Of a stretch of 64,000 nt of DNA, positions 1 to 11,202 are shown piece by piece. The stretch lies in NCBI GenBank assembly GCA_038030265.1, contig CM075940.1, positions 7,192,001 to 7,256,000 on the forward strand, read 5' to 3'. Made by a program: the position numbers and the translations under genes. The notes under the pieces are model-generated. The model did not search any database and had not been told where the DNA came from. It saw nothing but the letters and a program-made list of their open reading frames with translations. The stretch is from Corythucha ciliata. Lineage: Eukaryota; Arthropoda; Insecta; Hemiptera; Tingidae. Each line of letters starts with the position of its first letter. The first letter of the stretch is position 1.

Positions 1-950
1 AAAAGGGATGAGGGTCAAAAAGTAATGAAGGGAAGGGGTCCTTAGCTAATCCGCGCTCAAAATAGTGATAAGCCCTGATTCTCGGTTAAAATTGAGAAAA
101 AAGCGCCAATTCATCGCTATGTGTGAATGCACCGTTTATTCGCTGCTAAAACGGGAATTTGCGATTTTTTCACATTTAAATTTGAGTTAATTACCACTTT
201 TTACCCATTTTATCGATAAACTTAGTGATTTTTCCAAATTTTAGCAGCTACATGCGCTGTGCGGCACCGTGGCTAAATGTAATAAAATAGTATATTCGTG
301 GTCAAAATTGAGAAGGGCTAATTCACGGCTAAAAATGAGAAAAAGTACAAATTCATGACTAAATGTGAAATAATTTCAAAAAATGCTCTAATGCGCGGCT
401 AAATTTGAAAAAAGCGATAACTTGCGGGGCATCCTTATTGATGCACGCAAAAATCAACCCGGTACCCTAAAATATGAACTGCTAAAATGGGGAGCGCTAA
501 CTCGCAAACCTAAATGTGGAAAAAAAACGCACATTCATGGTCAAAATTATGAACAAGTGATAACTGCCGCTTGAAATGAGAACAAGGGCTCTTTTAAAGC
601 TGAAATTGAAAAGAGGCGATGCTTTGCGGGGCATCGTAACTTAAAGCCAAAACTGAGAAAATTCATGGTTTTAATGGCCACTTTGTTGCTGAGATAAAGT
701 GCTAAGTCATGGCTAAAGCAAAATAAATTGCTAATTCGTGGCTAAAATCTAGAAAAACTAATTTTGTCGACTAAAATGTGTTAAAAGCGCTAATTGAGAA
801 AAAGCGCTTATTCACAGCTCAAGTTATGAAAGCACTAATCGCGGATATTAATGAGAAAAGTAGCTAATTCGCGTCTAAAATTGAGAAAAAACGCCAATTC
901 TTTCCTAAAAGAGGAAAAATCGCTAGTTCATGGCAGGGGCGTAGCCAGCG
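1..950. repeat. Degenerate short-word repeat array, family A
   Basis: About 25 imperfect repeats of a 25-45-bp word built from 'gctaattcgcggctaaa' and 'attgagaaaaagcgc', with drifting spacing. No ORF of note. The same word recurs at 34.3-35.1 kb and, reverse-complemented, at 63.36-63.87 kb. It behaves like an old, diverged minisatellite-type interspersed repeat; the period is too irregular for a young satellite. Confidence 0.75.
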
Positions 951-1640
951 TTTGATCTAGGGTGGGCACCTTCACGTGTGGTGAGAACAAGTCAGATGCA
1001 TCCCAATGCCTATTGCAGGCTTTATATTCTGGGATGAGTCCCCAGAAAGAGAACTCGGTAGCTCATCAATTATAACGCGAGGTAAATCGAAGCGAGAAAT
1101 CGTCAATTCGACCCCAGAAACTGAATTATCATATCTATAAAGGGTCGTGAACTATCAAAACCTAACATTTCTGGTGTAAAACTGTATTTTTTGCATTTTA
1201 TTTCGGAATTTTGGTCGAATAACTGACGTTTTTTCCCCCGGAGAGTGAAATTTTTGGAATTGAACATGGAATTTTCGGCCCCTGTGGAATGGAAACTGCG
1301 GTATTCTATGGTACCCCAAACTGGACTCTTCCGTCGTATAGGCGAATGTTTTTTCAGCAACAAACAGCCGCAAAATTGGTTTGTCAGCAGTTGAACAACC
1401 ACGATTTGGTTTTCTGTAAGCCAGAACCGCGAAAATTGGGGTTTTTAGAGTGCTAAATCAGCGAACATGTTTTTTAGTGAGTCAGACCTGCAAAAATGGG
1501 GTTTTAGTGCGTAAAACCCATGAAATTACTAGATCAGATACAAAATGTATTTTAGTGAGCGAAATTCGGTAAAAGAGGGGGCCCACTGTTATCCCGGTCC
1601 CCCGCAACTTTAATAAAGACGGGCCTGGGTTTTGGGCCGA
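934..1640. repeat. Transposon-end-like motif and family B words
   Basis: A hAT-like terminus CAGGGGCGTAGCCAG begins at 934, but I found no matching right end, so it may be a truncated element. Bases 1390-1560 hold a few 'ccgcgaaattgggtttttta' type words (family B). No gene is supported; short minus-strand ORFs here show no family features. Confidence 0.4.
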
Positions 1641-1833
1641 CAGATCACCCCATATATATTTTGTTAAAGTTTTTGTGCAGATGAGTCAGTTTGTGTCGGA
1701 GAGTTACCAGTTGTTGGGATAGGTAAAACTGTTTCGTACATACCCTTAAGAGTGTCGTGGGGTCATGTACCAAGTTTCACAGTCGTGCGTCTTTGGGAGT
1801 GAAATCCCAAATAAATTCCAGTTTCCTGGCTGG

Positions 1834-1888
1834 ATATTATTCGACCCGGAACATGGATATTTTGTGAATATCCCGGGTCGAATATTAT
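1834..1888. repeat. Short inverted repeat (hairpin)
   Basis: Arms 1834-1849 and 1873-1888 are reverse complements at 15 of 16 positions around a 23-base loop. It lies inside a 147-codon open frame that continues into the SINE at 2.1 kb and is therefore unlikely to be coding. Role unknown. Confidence 0.6.
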
Positions 1889-2094
1889 CAGTTTCTATGG
1901 GTCGCACTGTCAGTTTCTGTGGACAAGTTTTCTCTAGATTTCCTGAAGAAAAATTGTCTTTTTTGTTGAGAAAAGTTTGTTTCTGGAGTCTGGAGGAAAA
2001 CTGCACGGTTTTCAGCAAAATGAGCAACGGGAAGGGGGGGGGGGCAAAATGGCCATGTAGGGATAAATTGCGGCGGCTTCCAAGTATTATATAC

Positions 2095-2310
2095 TTTTCG
2101 CTAGGGCGCGTCGCTAGGGCGTCGACTCTCGATGTCCAGGTATCATCTGCTGAGTGGGTTCGATCCCACTACAGGCCCACCCAGGTCAAATTATGTGTAA
2201 AAAAGTGAAGTGTGTGCTCTCGCCCTCGTCCACGACACCGTAAAGGTAGTTGGACATTAAGCCCCGATGGTTTACCAACGATTACTTTACTTTACTTACT
2301 TTTACTTTCA
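2095..2310 (+). mobile_element. tRNA-derived SINE, copy 1
   Basis: A tRNA-like head (gtcgctagggcgtcgactct, then a B-box-like gggttcgatcccact) is followed by a body with 'gtgctctcgccctcgtccac' and 'ggtagttggac', ending in a TTTACTTTACTT tail. A second copy lies at 58838-59055 in the same orientation with most of the body conserved, and a head fragment at 34697-34745. The head most resembles a Leu- or Ser-type tRNA. Copies are diverged, so it is not recent. Confidence 0.75.
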
Positions 2311-2888
2311 AAATGTATTTTAAATTCAAAATACTTTGACCTAGAGAGGGAACCCCGAATCAATTTCTATAGAACAATAATAATAACTTCATCACATTAT
2401 TTTGCTTCAGTATTACGCATGGCTCTCAGACGCCATAGCCAGGAAGGGAGTGTATCAATTGGATTGGATTGGAAAATGTAAATTTCACATCGACTACTTT
2501 CAAACAATGAACAAATTGTAAGAAATGCATCTCATGTGTACATGTTCATCATTTCATGGTTGACCAAGCTTTCAAAAAATAATCATCTTTCTTCATTGAT
2601 GTTAGCCCCAGCGTGTTACGTTCTGTAGGTTGTTTCAACTTTTCAATGTTTGCCCTAGTGCTGTGCTGCACCACACTCACACCACCACTCGTTATCGCCT
2701 AAGATAATAAATCTGTGGCTCAAGGTAGAATGATATGGCGATTTTGTTAGAACTTGTCATTCGTCATTTTGGTCCAACTTAGTTGTTGAGTAAATTGTGC
2801 AATCCCCGTTTCGTTCGGGGGTTGGTTGATGAGCCTTTGGTCTTGTTTATAAGAACAGGTTCCAATACCTTGCGAACACACTAAGGAC

Positions 2889-5190
2889 ATGGAGTTCCCG
2901 CATATTGGTAATCATTGCTCGGAGGCGACCTGCAACAAGTTTGGTATGTTCCTAATAAGAAGAAGAATTTACAATAGTTTCTTGTAATTTTAATCCTTGA
3001 TTTTGTCTTCAAGTTCTTTGAACTAATTAAGGGGGGTCTTTCACCAATCAGGTATTATTGTGTTGATTAGTAACCATCCGTAGCCTTGGCCGATTTCATC
3101 CGAAGTCCGATGAAATAAGGCCCTTTATTTTGGTTTAGGTCAAATCATTTAAATCCTGATATGAAATCCTGGTGCGTGTTAACTCATTTCGTGCTTTTAA
3201 TTTACAGACTTCCTCCCTGTGAAATGTGACGCCTGCCATAACATTTTTTGGTAAGCCACTCTAATCAAACCGTCCGATACATCATTTTGGTCGTTCACTC
3301 ACTGAATTTACGGTGTCATTCTTAGTCACGAACATATGACTTACAATGGTCACAATTGCGCCCAAGGTAAATCGAGAGACCATCAAGTCCCTGTGTGCCC
3401 GCTATGTAACCAGCCCGTGCCTTCAAAACGGAGCGAACCCCCTGATATAGCCGTGGGAGCTCATATCGACCGTGACTGTGATTCGGATCACGCCAAATCT
3501 CGTCGGAAGGTAAGTCGATCATTTCAATTCGGGGCAGGATGGTACATCTGACTGTTTTTTTTTATGGTAATTTACTATATTTTATGCCTGCTGACTGTTC
3601 CTAGTTCAAAAACAAGACATTTCACCCTTTAGGCCCAGGGGTGAGTTATATTACCTCTCTCCCTATATATACCATCGTAAACCATTGCGTGACCCTGGAC
3701 CAGAAGCGTTTCCGCTGCCAGATTTCATAACTGTTATCACTTTTGAAAAAAAGTGCATTTCAAGCTGAGGAACTGCCGTTTTTGGAATAAAAGCACGCTA
3801 TCTTTCTATAAAACTCTCAAAAAGTATAAATTTTAAACAAAGCGAGACAGGCTATTACGCAAATAAAAATTGTTATTATTATTTTCGAAAGAAATTTTAT
3901 ATTGAAGACTAGCATATAATTTCCATGTTTCTGCACTGATCCGGTCCGAACAGGCATTTCGTTGCCTGCTTTTTTCACTAAGAAAGCAAAAAGTTGCCTT
4001 TATTCATTGTTATTGTTGCTGTGCACGCCCATACAAGTCGCCCTGTAAGACCTGAATGACTGCACCGTAATATCTAGCGAGGGTCGCAGAATCGGTAGTA
4101 CCAAAGGACTGTGATACGATCACAAGCCCTCAAAGGGTTCACCATGCGTGGGGGGGGGGGAATAAAAGTTGCCTTTCTCGGCATTAGAGCCGAGTTCACG
4201 TTATAGGCAACTTTTGCCTAGTAAGTGCCGTAGGCAGTTTCACTGATTCGGTATAAGAAAGAATCATGTTTCTAGTTAACTTGTGGTTAGAACATTTCGT
4301 TTCTAGGACTTTTTATGGTTTGAAATTTATGTGGTTAGTACTTTTGAGGTTAGAGCTTCCTCAGATCTTCAGAATTTGAGTCAAAAAGGCTCTAACCACG
4401 AAAAACTCCGACCACTAAAAGCCCTCACTGAACAATCACCACATACTCATCTAACCACAAAATGCTCTCACCACAAGAGCCTCCGAACAGTTGAATTTTC
4501 AAGATTTGATTCCGAATTTGTCCTGGCGCCCTTGATTCAGAAAAATAAGCACGAGACTCATTGGTCAAATAGAGCCCTTGTACCACCAAATAGAATGGGA
4601 TCAAAATCGGAGCTGACTCAGCCGTGTCCTTTCGGTGTATTTCATTCATGAAAAGATGTACTTTATGGGTTGTGTGACAATGTGTCCTTCTGTGTGTTAT
4701 CCAGGTCTTCACCAATAAGTGTTTCGTCAAAGGTTGTAAAAGAAAAGAAATCATTCCCATCACGTGCAAGGACTGCAAAAAGAATTTCTGCCTTACACAT
4801 AGACATCCTTCTGATCATTCCTGCAGCAAGAAACTTGTAGAATCCCAATCTAATAAAAGGTTTTTTCGTTAGTTTTCCGCTAATATTTGTAGTTTTAACT
4901 TTGTTCTATTTTGTAAAGGATCCCTCCTCAAGTGGCTTCCAAGAGGAATGCTATTCCAGATAATTATTCTCAGCAGGCGAGCCGAGTTCAAGGCAATATG
5001 GTGAGATTTGTTCGACCTCAAATAACTTTGTTTTATTTACTTTCGTTATTTATTTTAAAAGTCGGAAGATGAAGCTCTCGCTCGAGCCATCGCCATGTCT
5101 CTCCAGGAAAGTGACAACCGTCAAAGTACTACGGTAGGAGGTAGCAGTGTGGGAAATCACTCGAATCAAGGCAACTGTACCGTTAGTTAA
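2889..5190 (+). CDS. ZFAND2: AN1-type zinc finger protein with UIM (ZFAND2 family)
   Basis: Six exons (2889-2943, 3208-3250, 3326-3509, 4705-4859, 4919-5000, 5062-5190) splice at GT-AG sites into a 215-aa protein. The start MEFPHIGNHCSEATC and the following CDACHNIFC/HMTYNGHNC form the first AN1 finger. Exon 4 carries the second finger (CFVKGCKRKEIIPITC, then CKDCKKNFC and the HRH/H pair). The last exon encodes a classic ubiquitin-interacting motif, DEALARAIAMSLQES. This order (AN1-AN1-UIM) is that of ZFAND2B/AIRAP-like, a proteasome-associated factor that helps dispose of ubiquitinated or ER-targeted proteins under stress. There is no obvious C-terminal CaaX box: the protein ends NCTVS, so the lipid anchor of vertebrate ZFAND2B seems absent. 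The 1.2-kb intron 3 contains a hairpin and repeats. Same strand as the downstream ABHD11 gene. Confidence 0.92.
3510..4704 (+). other. ZFAND2 intron 3: repeats only
   Basis: A 1.2-kb intron with a G11 run (4150-4160), the hairpin at 4164-4215, and at 4290-4490 a cluster of 'ctaaccacaaaa'-type words (period roughly 16-20 bases) that recurs at 50270-50375. Open frames here are the by-products of these repeats. Confidence 0.6.
4164..4215. repeat. Nested hairpin in ZFAND2 intron
   Basis: Perfect 10-base outer arms (aaaagttgcc at 4164-4173, ggcaactttt at 4206-4215) enclose a second 6-base stem (ctcggc/gccgag, 4177-4182 with 4189-4194). It probably marks a small MITE; the aaagttgcc word also occurs near 4000. 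Confidence 0.55.
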
Positions 5191-5977
5191 CGTGAGTTGG
5201 GACACAGTCTTAATGAATGATTGCGTCAATTTTGTTTCGTGTACCTCAGCATTCCTATTGATTCATAGCTCTTGTTGACCAATTCTCTTAATCCTATTTT
5301 GCACGTGTAACGTGAGCTCATTGTCTTAAGCTTTTCGAAGCCAATGAGAAAGACCAATTAATACACTTGTACACTACGGAGCATTGTTTCGCCTCACTGC
5401 GGTTTAGATTGGAGGAATGAGCGACGTATTGACATATGATTTGTTCCTCTCCCTTTTGTCAAATTCATGCCTATGCTCACGTGGTATATTAACTTATTTT
5501 TCAAGCAATGTATTTTTCAAGTCTTTGTGATATCGCATTATTAAAGAAATATATTTGAATGTATGAATGTTATGTGCTTATGTGGCTCTGGAACACGTGT
5601 CAAAATTTCCTGTGGGTCCCCCACTCTCGTTACTGAGCTCTGTATGAGTATCGACGCTCAAAGTTATATAGACTAGTTCTTTGGACGCGCTGATGCTAGT
5701 TTTATGGCTTTCATTCTCAACCCATGGCTGAAACGGACTATCTTAAACCTGCTGCTGTTATTCTCAACGAATATTTCCGTTAATCTTATAACGCAACTAT
5801 ACTTCTGTTAGTACTCCCTCATATCCGTCAGAGGATATGGGGACTGCCCCTGTACCCTCTCTCTTGCACGAAGACAGTTTTCACGTGCCGGCCTTATCAG
5901 TTGATATCACACTTCGCTTTAAAGTCGCGAACGTTGTTAATAACGAATACGAAAAACAATTTTTTTTCTTGAGGACA
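5191..5977. other. ZFAND2 3' flank / ABHD11 upstream region
   Basis: About 0.8 kb between the genes. AT-rich 3' flank with an ATTAAA-like site near 5530. A 201-codon open frame from 5837 overlaps the first ABHD11 exons in another frame and has no family features. No repeat family recognised. Confidence 0.5.
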
Positions 5978-8509
5978 ATGGTACTCAATAAAACTCTTCG
6001 ATTTGTAGGTATTTACTCTAAACCCGGGCTGATTCTAAATCATATGTGCTTCGTTCGGAACCATTCTAGTCGGTTAGTCTATTCTTGTTCACCGAGGTGC
6101 ATTACCGTCTCTTATTTGTTTAATTTTAAGAATCGAACCCGTGGCTACGAGTTTCAAGGAGTATGCTACTGGAAAGGAAACAGATTCGCCCCCGATCATA
6201 ATAATGCATGGTTTATTCGGGTCGAAGAACAATTGGAATTCTTTGTCGAAAGCTATCAATCAAGCGACCAGAAGAAAGGTAACATTTCATCTGTGGCGAA
6301 ACTTCTTTTTTCAGAAGCCTTTTGTGAAATTTCAATTAGTGACCTAGTGGGCTACAGCAAAATCAGTCAGCGAATAATCTCTGCCTGTATCACGTGCTGT
6401 GATCCGGTCTTGGCAGCCCCTGCTGATTACGTCAATTCATAAGCTGAGAAAATCGCTGGGCAGATGGAGTCACGACTTTTCGTCACAGTAGAGGAGACCC
6501 CTCTCGGCGGTGTCGTCCTTCGCTTTTGTAGGTGATAGTGGGGTAATCTTTGCAAACTTTCTATATGACCCTCAACAGAGGTGTAGTCAGGACGGGGTAA
6601 GGCCCTTGCCAGCGCCCTGACCTATTCGTTGCAAGCAAGTCTCCCTGACCCTGGTCAAAGAAAAAAGCTGTACGCTATCCAATGGCCCATTTTCCTTCTC
6701 AAACTCGCGGTACGACCACAAAATGATTAATTTATTCCTCTAAGGGCTGTTCATGCAGTAAATGATCAATTTTACTTCAGCTTGTTGATTTTTAAAGCCC
6801 AAAATTGATCGAGAACGATCCTCGAAACTAGCATAAATTTGCCTCTTAAAACTGGCTATATGATGTTAAAACTGAGCATTTTGCCACTATACAACAAAAA
6901 TATTAATATTTTGCTCGAGAATTTGACTTCTCACAGCGATAATAACCAAATTTACGTAGGAAACAGTCGATCGTGGCAAATTGGCTTGGAAACTGACCAT
7001 TTCCCCCTGCCAAGGCTGTCCACCCAAGCAAAAAACTGTGAATTCAGCCCCCCACAGTCTGATTGGTTTTGGCTTGTAAAAAGTGTGTTGTATTTGCCTG
7101 TTTCATACTATCTATAGCTGACGTCAAAAGTGGCTTTTTGACCGTGAAAATTGGCATGTAGGCTCGTTTGCCTAGCCGTGAATGGTGAAATCAGGTTCCT
7201 TGACCAACGAAAGTGATAAATTTTGAGCGGTCAAGTGACTAGACATGCTCGATGGTGTTGTTTCAGTTCTATAGGGAAGGCAGTGTCGGATCTCGGCACT
7301 GCATTTCGTGGAGCGAGTGGGGCTCGATTATGCCGCCCCTGAGTGATGGTTGGAAGAAGGTACACATCTCACAGTCCTCCACTCATTCATTGTATAATTT
7401 CATAATTTGGGCCTCACGCGCACTCTCTGTCCCTGACCTGCGCGAAATTCGTTTCCGAAAGAGCCAGATCCGCGAACTATGGGATTTGAAAGAGCTAAGT
7501 CCACGAAATTGTTTTTTTGTACAGCCGGGCGTACAACCGCTGGGAGAGCCTTGAGCGGGCGATATAAGGTTCATTCCGCCCGCCGGGCGTAAATAAAAAT
7601 ATCAGCCCGCTACTCCTTCTTTTAGGTAATTTTTTTTTTTTTTTTAATTGTTTTTTCTAATTTTATTTTGAAATTGTACATTAGCCATAAAAACAAAAAT
7701 AAGCACTTTAAATTACGCTGTGAGGTTCTCTCTGTATCAGCTACGTTATCCATCCATTCGCTGGATAGTGTGGTTCACTTCAGTTTATTAAGCTAACCAT
7801 GCCATGCCATTCGTCTGTGAAGTCCGTGCAACCCATCAAAATGCTTCATTTTTCAAGGAATGAATTTGATTGGTTGCATAGACTCCACAGATGCACAACA
7901 AAAAACTTCTAAACGGGGCTTTATAGACTGGTTTTTATGATTATTATTATTATGAACTTCGGTTGTACAAAAAATAGCGTGCAACACTCGGGTGGTATGC
8001 CTCATTACGATCTCGGATGACAACTGCCCTCGGCTTCAGCTCGGGCGCTTCCTGTCGCCCTCGATCGTAATGAGCATCATACCGCCCTGGGATCGTAATA
8101 TACTATTTTCAACGAGTCAAGTCAGCAAAGTTGGTTGTTTGAATGAGTTGACTCCGTGAAATTGCTTCTTGAATGGGTCAACAGCGCGAAATTTTGTAGT
8201 TGATGCAGCGAAATTGTCATTTGTGTTGTGCGAATGCAACGAAATAGGTCATGGGATGACCTATAACGCGAAATCGGTTTTTAATGAGCTAATGCCACGA
8301 ACTTTGTACTGTTTGTGAGAGAGCTGACCTTCCGGCATTTTTATTAAAGGGGCCAGACCCGCAAAATCGTGTTGTTTTTCGGTGAGTCATCTCCACGATA
8401 TTGGTTCTTCATTAAGCCAACACTCCGAAATTCTCGTGAATTTTGTTTATGAAAATAACGAGACCTGTATAAATAAGCTTCTTGCCGGGTGGCTTGAGCG
8501 ACGAGCGTT

Positions 8510-8551
<42 letters not shown>

Positions 8552-10084
8552 CAGAGCCAGCTCCACGATATTGGTTTTTAATAGGGTAACCCTGCAAAAT
8601 TTTGTTCTTAAAAATAGCCAGACCGGTGAAATCGCTCTTTTAAAGTGAGCTAGCAACCTGGAATTTAAGCGTATGAAAGTTGGGATTGGCCTGGAAGTTG
8701 GGATGTTTGCCTTTTTCAGAGAGCCAACCCCGCGAACTAGGTTTTTCTGGCGAGCATGGTTCGCGAAATCTGGTTTTTGAAAGAATCAAATCAGTGGAAT
8801 GGTGTTTTTTAAGGAGCTAAGGATGATAATAGCCGAAATCGAGAAATTGAGTTCTGTAATTGTCAAATCCGCGTTTGGACTTCGAAAGAGGCCAACCTAC
8901 CTGGACCAATACGGATCCACTGGTCGAGGAATCACCCGTTCAACTCCCCATTAAGCCTCGTACACACTGGGCGAGTAGTTTAGTCGAGTGAGTGAGTCAA
9001 GTCCCCAGTAGTGAGACGGATTTTTAGTTTAGTGGCAAGTGACGAGTTACTAAACTTGACTAAATTGCCCGACTAGTGCGAACAAGCTTTTAGGAGACTG
9101 AAACGCAGTTGAGGTTGAGACTCCTGCATGTGGATTTCCTAATTTCAAACCGCTGGGCTTGATTGTTGCAATATAGATATTGCTCCTTTTCAGTCCTTCA
9201 GATATATAATTTACAATGTGTTCGCCTATAGGTTTTCGCAGTAGACGCTAGGAATCACGGTGACAGTCCTCACACGGACACCTTCTCATACGAGCACCTA
9301 TCCGCTGATATTGACTCTTTTCTCGCCGACCAAATCAACAGTCCAAAGTCTTGCCTCATTGGGCACAGCATGGGTGGCAGGGCAATGATGCTTTTCGCTT
9401 TAAAAAACGTAAACTTCCCCACATTTTCATGTCCTGCTACGAGTCCATTTCATTTTGAGTTCTCTATGCAGCCTGCCAGAGTCGAAAAATTAATCGTCGT
9501 TGATATATCCCCGCTTCAGCCAGGCTCAAAAATGTACGCCATGCGAGACTATTTCGATATATTGCGGTCTATACAATTTGACAAAAGTAAGTCTCTTCCT
9601 GAAGAACGAAAAAAAGCCGACCAGTTTCTGTCAACTAGAATCAAGGTCAGTTCGAGTGGTTTGATGGTTTTAGTTGTTACTATAGTTAAAATTGGCTGTT
9701 CGAGCAGGAATTGGAAGTAAGGCAGTTCCTTCTTACGAACTTGGTAAAACTACCCGACGGAGAGTTCAAATGGAAGGTAAACCTCGATTCTCTTCAGAAT
9801 CATTTCCAAGACAAAATCGCCGTGTTTCCTAGAACGGACGATGTTTGTGACAAGCCTACGCTGTTTATTGGAGGAACAAAATCCGACTATTTAAAGTATG
9901 TACTCTTTAAACTTCCTGTTATCAGAGTCCGTGTCTGATTGTTTCGTTTAGTTCGAGCCATCACGACGAAATCAAAAAGTCTTTCCCTCGTGCGATATTT
10001 GTGTACCTCGACGCCGGCCATTGGGTTCACGCTGAGCAACCTCATGAGTTCTTGAAAGTGGTTAGTGATTTCGTGAATAATTAA
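5978..10084 (+). CDS. ABHD11: ABHD11-type alpha/beta hydrolase
   Basis: Exons 5978-6004, 6078-6278, 9232-9408, 9472-9645, 9708-9895 and 9952-10084 join in frame to 299 aa. Visible motifs in order: oxyanion-loop IIIMHGLFGSKNNW, DARNHGDSPH, nucleophile elbow GHSMGG (Ser about residue 122), VDISPLQPGSK, RQFLLTNLV, VNLDSLQNHF and GHWVHAEQP (catalytic His about residue 279). The match to ABHD11 runs end to end; the family is mitochondrial and protects the lipoylated 2-oxoglutarate dehydrogenase complex. The N-terminus is the least certain part. I join a nine-codon first exon (ATG at 5978) to 6078 because the long second exon has no ATG before the domain; the resulting basic, hydrophobic N-terminus would suit mitochondrial import. 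Intron 2 is 2.95 kb of repeats. The gene converges on the minus-strand MATH gene, overlapping its stop codon. A possible AATAAA lies at 10537-10542, inside the neighbour's intron. Confidence 0.93.
7988..8090. repeat. Foldback (inverted repeat) sequence
   Basis: The left arm (cgggtggtatgcctcattac, continuing to 8016) and the right arm (8059-8090) are reverse complements with a few mismatches, around a ~40-base GC-rich loop. Looks like a small MITE or foldback element. Confidence 0.55.
8512..8551. repeat. Homopolymer T tract, 40 bases
   Basis: An uninterrupted run of 40 T inside a family B array. Open frames of poly-Phe/poly-Lys crossing it are artefacts. No adjacent retroposon body was recognised that would make it a poly(A) tail. 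Confidence 0.9.
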
Positions 10085-11202
10085 TACATTTCGTCTATTT
10101 TCAAAAAAAGGAGGATACTGTCCTCGACGAAAAAACTGCTGTGTAGCAGAGATTTAGGCAGAAAAGTTTTAAACAAACGGCTATCCTTGTCAAAGGTGAC
10201 ATTGTTGAAAACTTTCGTTCTGTGCTTCATCTGAAAAAAAGTATAATTATTTAGTGATAGAGTGCTCGGAAGGTGGTGATTAAGTGCAACGAAAAGACTC
10301 ACTTTAGGTCTGTCACTATTCTGATCTACTAACGTTACTGTAACGTTCGACTTGCATGGCCATTTTAAAAGACAGTCCCACGGTGTCGAATGAGCTTCTA
10401 TGGAGATCAAAATAGCGTTCTTCCATATCCCTGTGTTATTTAAGCGAGCTCCTGCCTGTTAGAAAATATCGGCAAGTCGAAGTTTGTTAACCGTTGAAAC
10501 GTTTACGTACTTGAAATTTATAACCGTGTTGACCGGAATAAAAGAATGGGCTGTAAAACACGATTTCTTCCCTCGTAGACTTTTTTTCTTTGCTGCTGTA
10601 TTCGTGTAAACGCCATATTAAACATCCTAGGTAAGCGAGATATTCAATACACACGAATCATAAATCGAGTAGCACGTACCATTTGTACTTATTGGAGAGT
10701 TTGACTCGCTCAGCGTGGAACTGAGTCTCTCGATTCTTCTGTTGATCAGAGTTCTAGCACTGTCCACCTCCTCGGCCAGTTCTATCATTAACTTAGCCAT
10801 TTCGTTCAATTTAGTTTTCAGGAAATTTACGGATTTCCTCGCGGACGAAGCGTCAGTTGAGTAGGCATCAATCTGCGGAATGATATCAGTTTTGACGTTC
10901 CCTTAGTTATTTAAATTCAACAACTGTCTTTTCTCGAAACTGAGAAACTTTTCGTTTCTACGTGTCGACTTCATTTTGAAAATAAGGGTCTTTATAGGGT
11001 TGGGGGCCCCCCAAACAAAACTTACAAGAAAAGTTGAGGGGAACTCCGGCTATTTCGTGTCAATCTTAAAAAATCTCACCTTTTCCAAAATTCGCTTGAC
11101 TTCGAAGTATAATTCGTTTTGCCGCGTTTCAATCATCGCTAATTGGCTGTTAATATCTTCGGATGTGAACGTCTGTGGTTTACATGATTCGTTATTTTTA
11201 AA
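10081..11202 (-). CDS. Coiled-coil and MATH (TRAF-C-like) protein, 5' end unresolved
   Basis: Minus-strand exons, in transcript order: 11202-11080, 10872-10680, 10626-10511, 10455-10303, 10230-10081, with matching phases and GT-AG borders. They encode at least 244 aa. The first two exons are heptad-rich (QLAMIETRQNELYFEVKRIL; KLNEMAKLMIELAEEVD), predicting a trimerising coiled coil. Then comes a MATH/TRAF-C domain: CLIWRLHEYS, FYSPFFYSGQHGYKF, the TRAF-type DCLLKWPCKSNVTVTLVDQ, and a closing strand SILLFLKI. The family binds receptor or adaptor peptides. No RING or TRAF zinc finger was found upstream. The exon at 11202-11080 has no start ATG of its own, so one or more 5' exons are missing from this model. 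A minus-strand AATAAA at 9869-9864 would put the 3' UTR across ABHD11 exons 5-6. It could be a TRAF-like adaptor or a MATH-only protein. Confidence 0.85.

Larger units (their letters stand above)
6279..9231. repeat. ABHD11 intron 2: mixed repeats
   Basis: 6780-7250 has 'aaaattgg...tgacc' words. 7806-7905 is a copy of a dispersed fragment (catcaaaatgcttcattttt ... gcatagactccacaga) found again at 22.98 and 23.72 kb. 7988-8016 and 8059-8090 form an imperfect foldback. 8110-8870 is a family B array (ccgcgaaattggttttt plus gagccaa) interrupted by a 40-base T run at 8512-8551. 8950-9090 has a short internal inverted repeat around 'tagtttagtcgag'. No coding evidence. Confidence 0.65.

Noticed and set aside
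1..950. CRISPR-like array of repeats
   Set aside because: Words are degenerate with irregular spacing and no unique constant-length spacers, in a eukaryotic context.
1765..2208. 147-codon open frame
   Set aside because: It runs through a palindrome and into a SINE, with no family features; chance or repeat ORF.
5837..6442. 201-codon open frame overlapping the ABHD11 start
   Set aside because: It is in a different frame from the clearly homologous ABHD11 exons (6078-6278) and resembles no known protein.
8382..8656. ORFs with poly-Phe or poly-Lys on both strands
   Set aside because: They are created by the 40-base T run at 8512-8551 within a repeat array; no domain or splice context.
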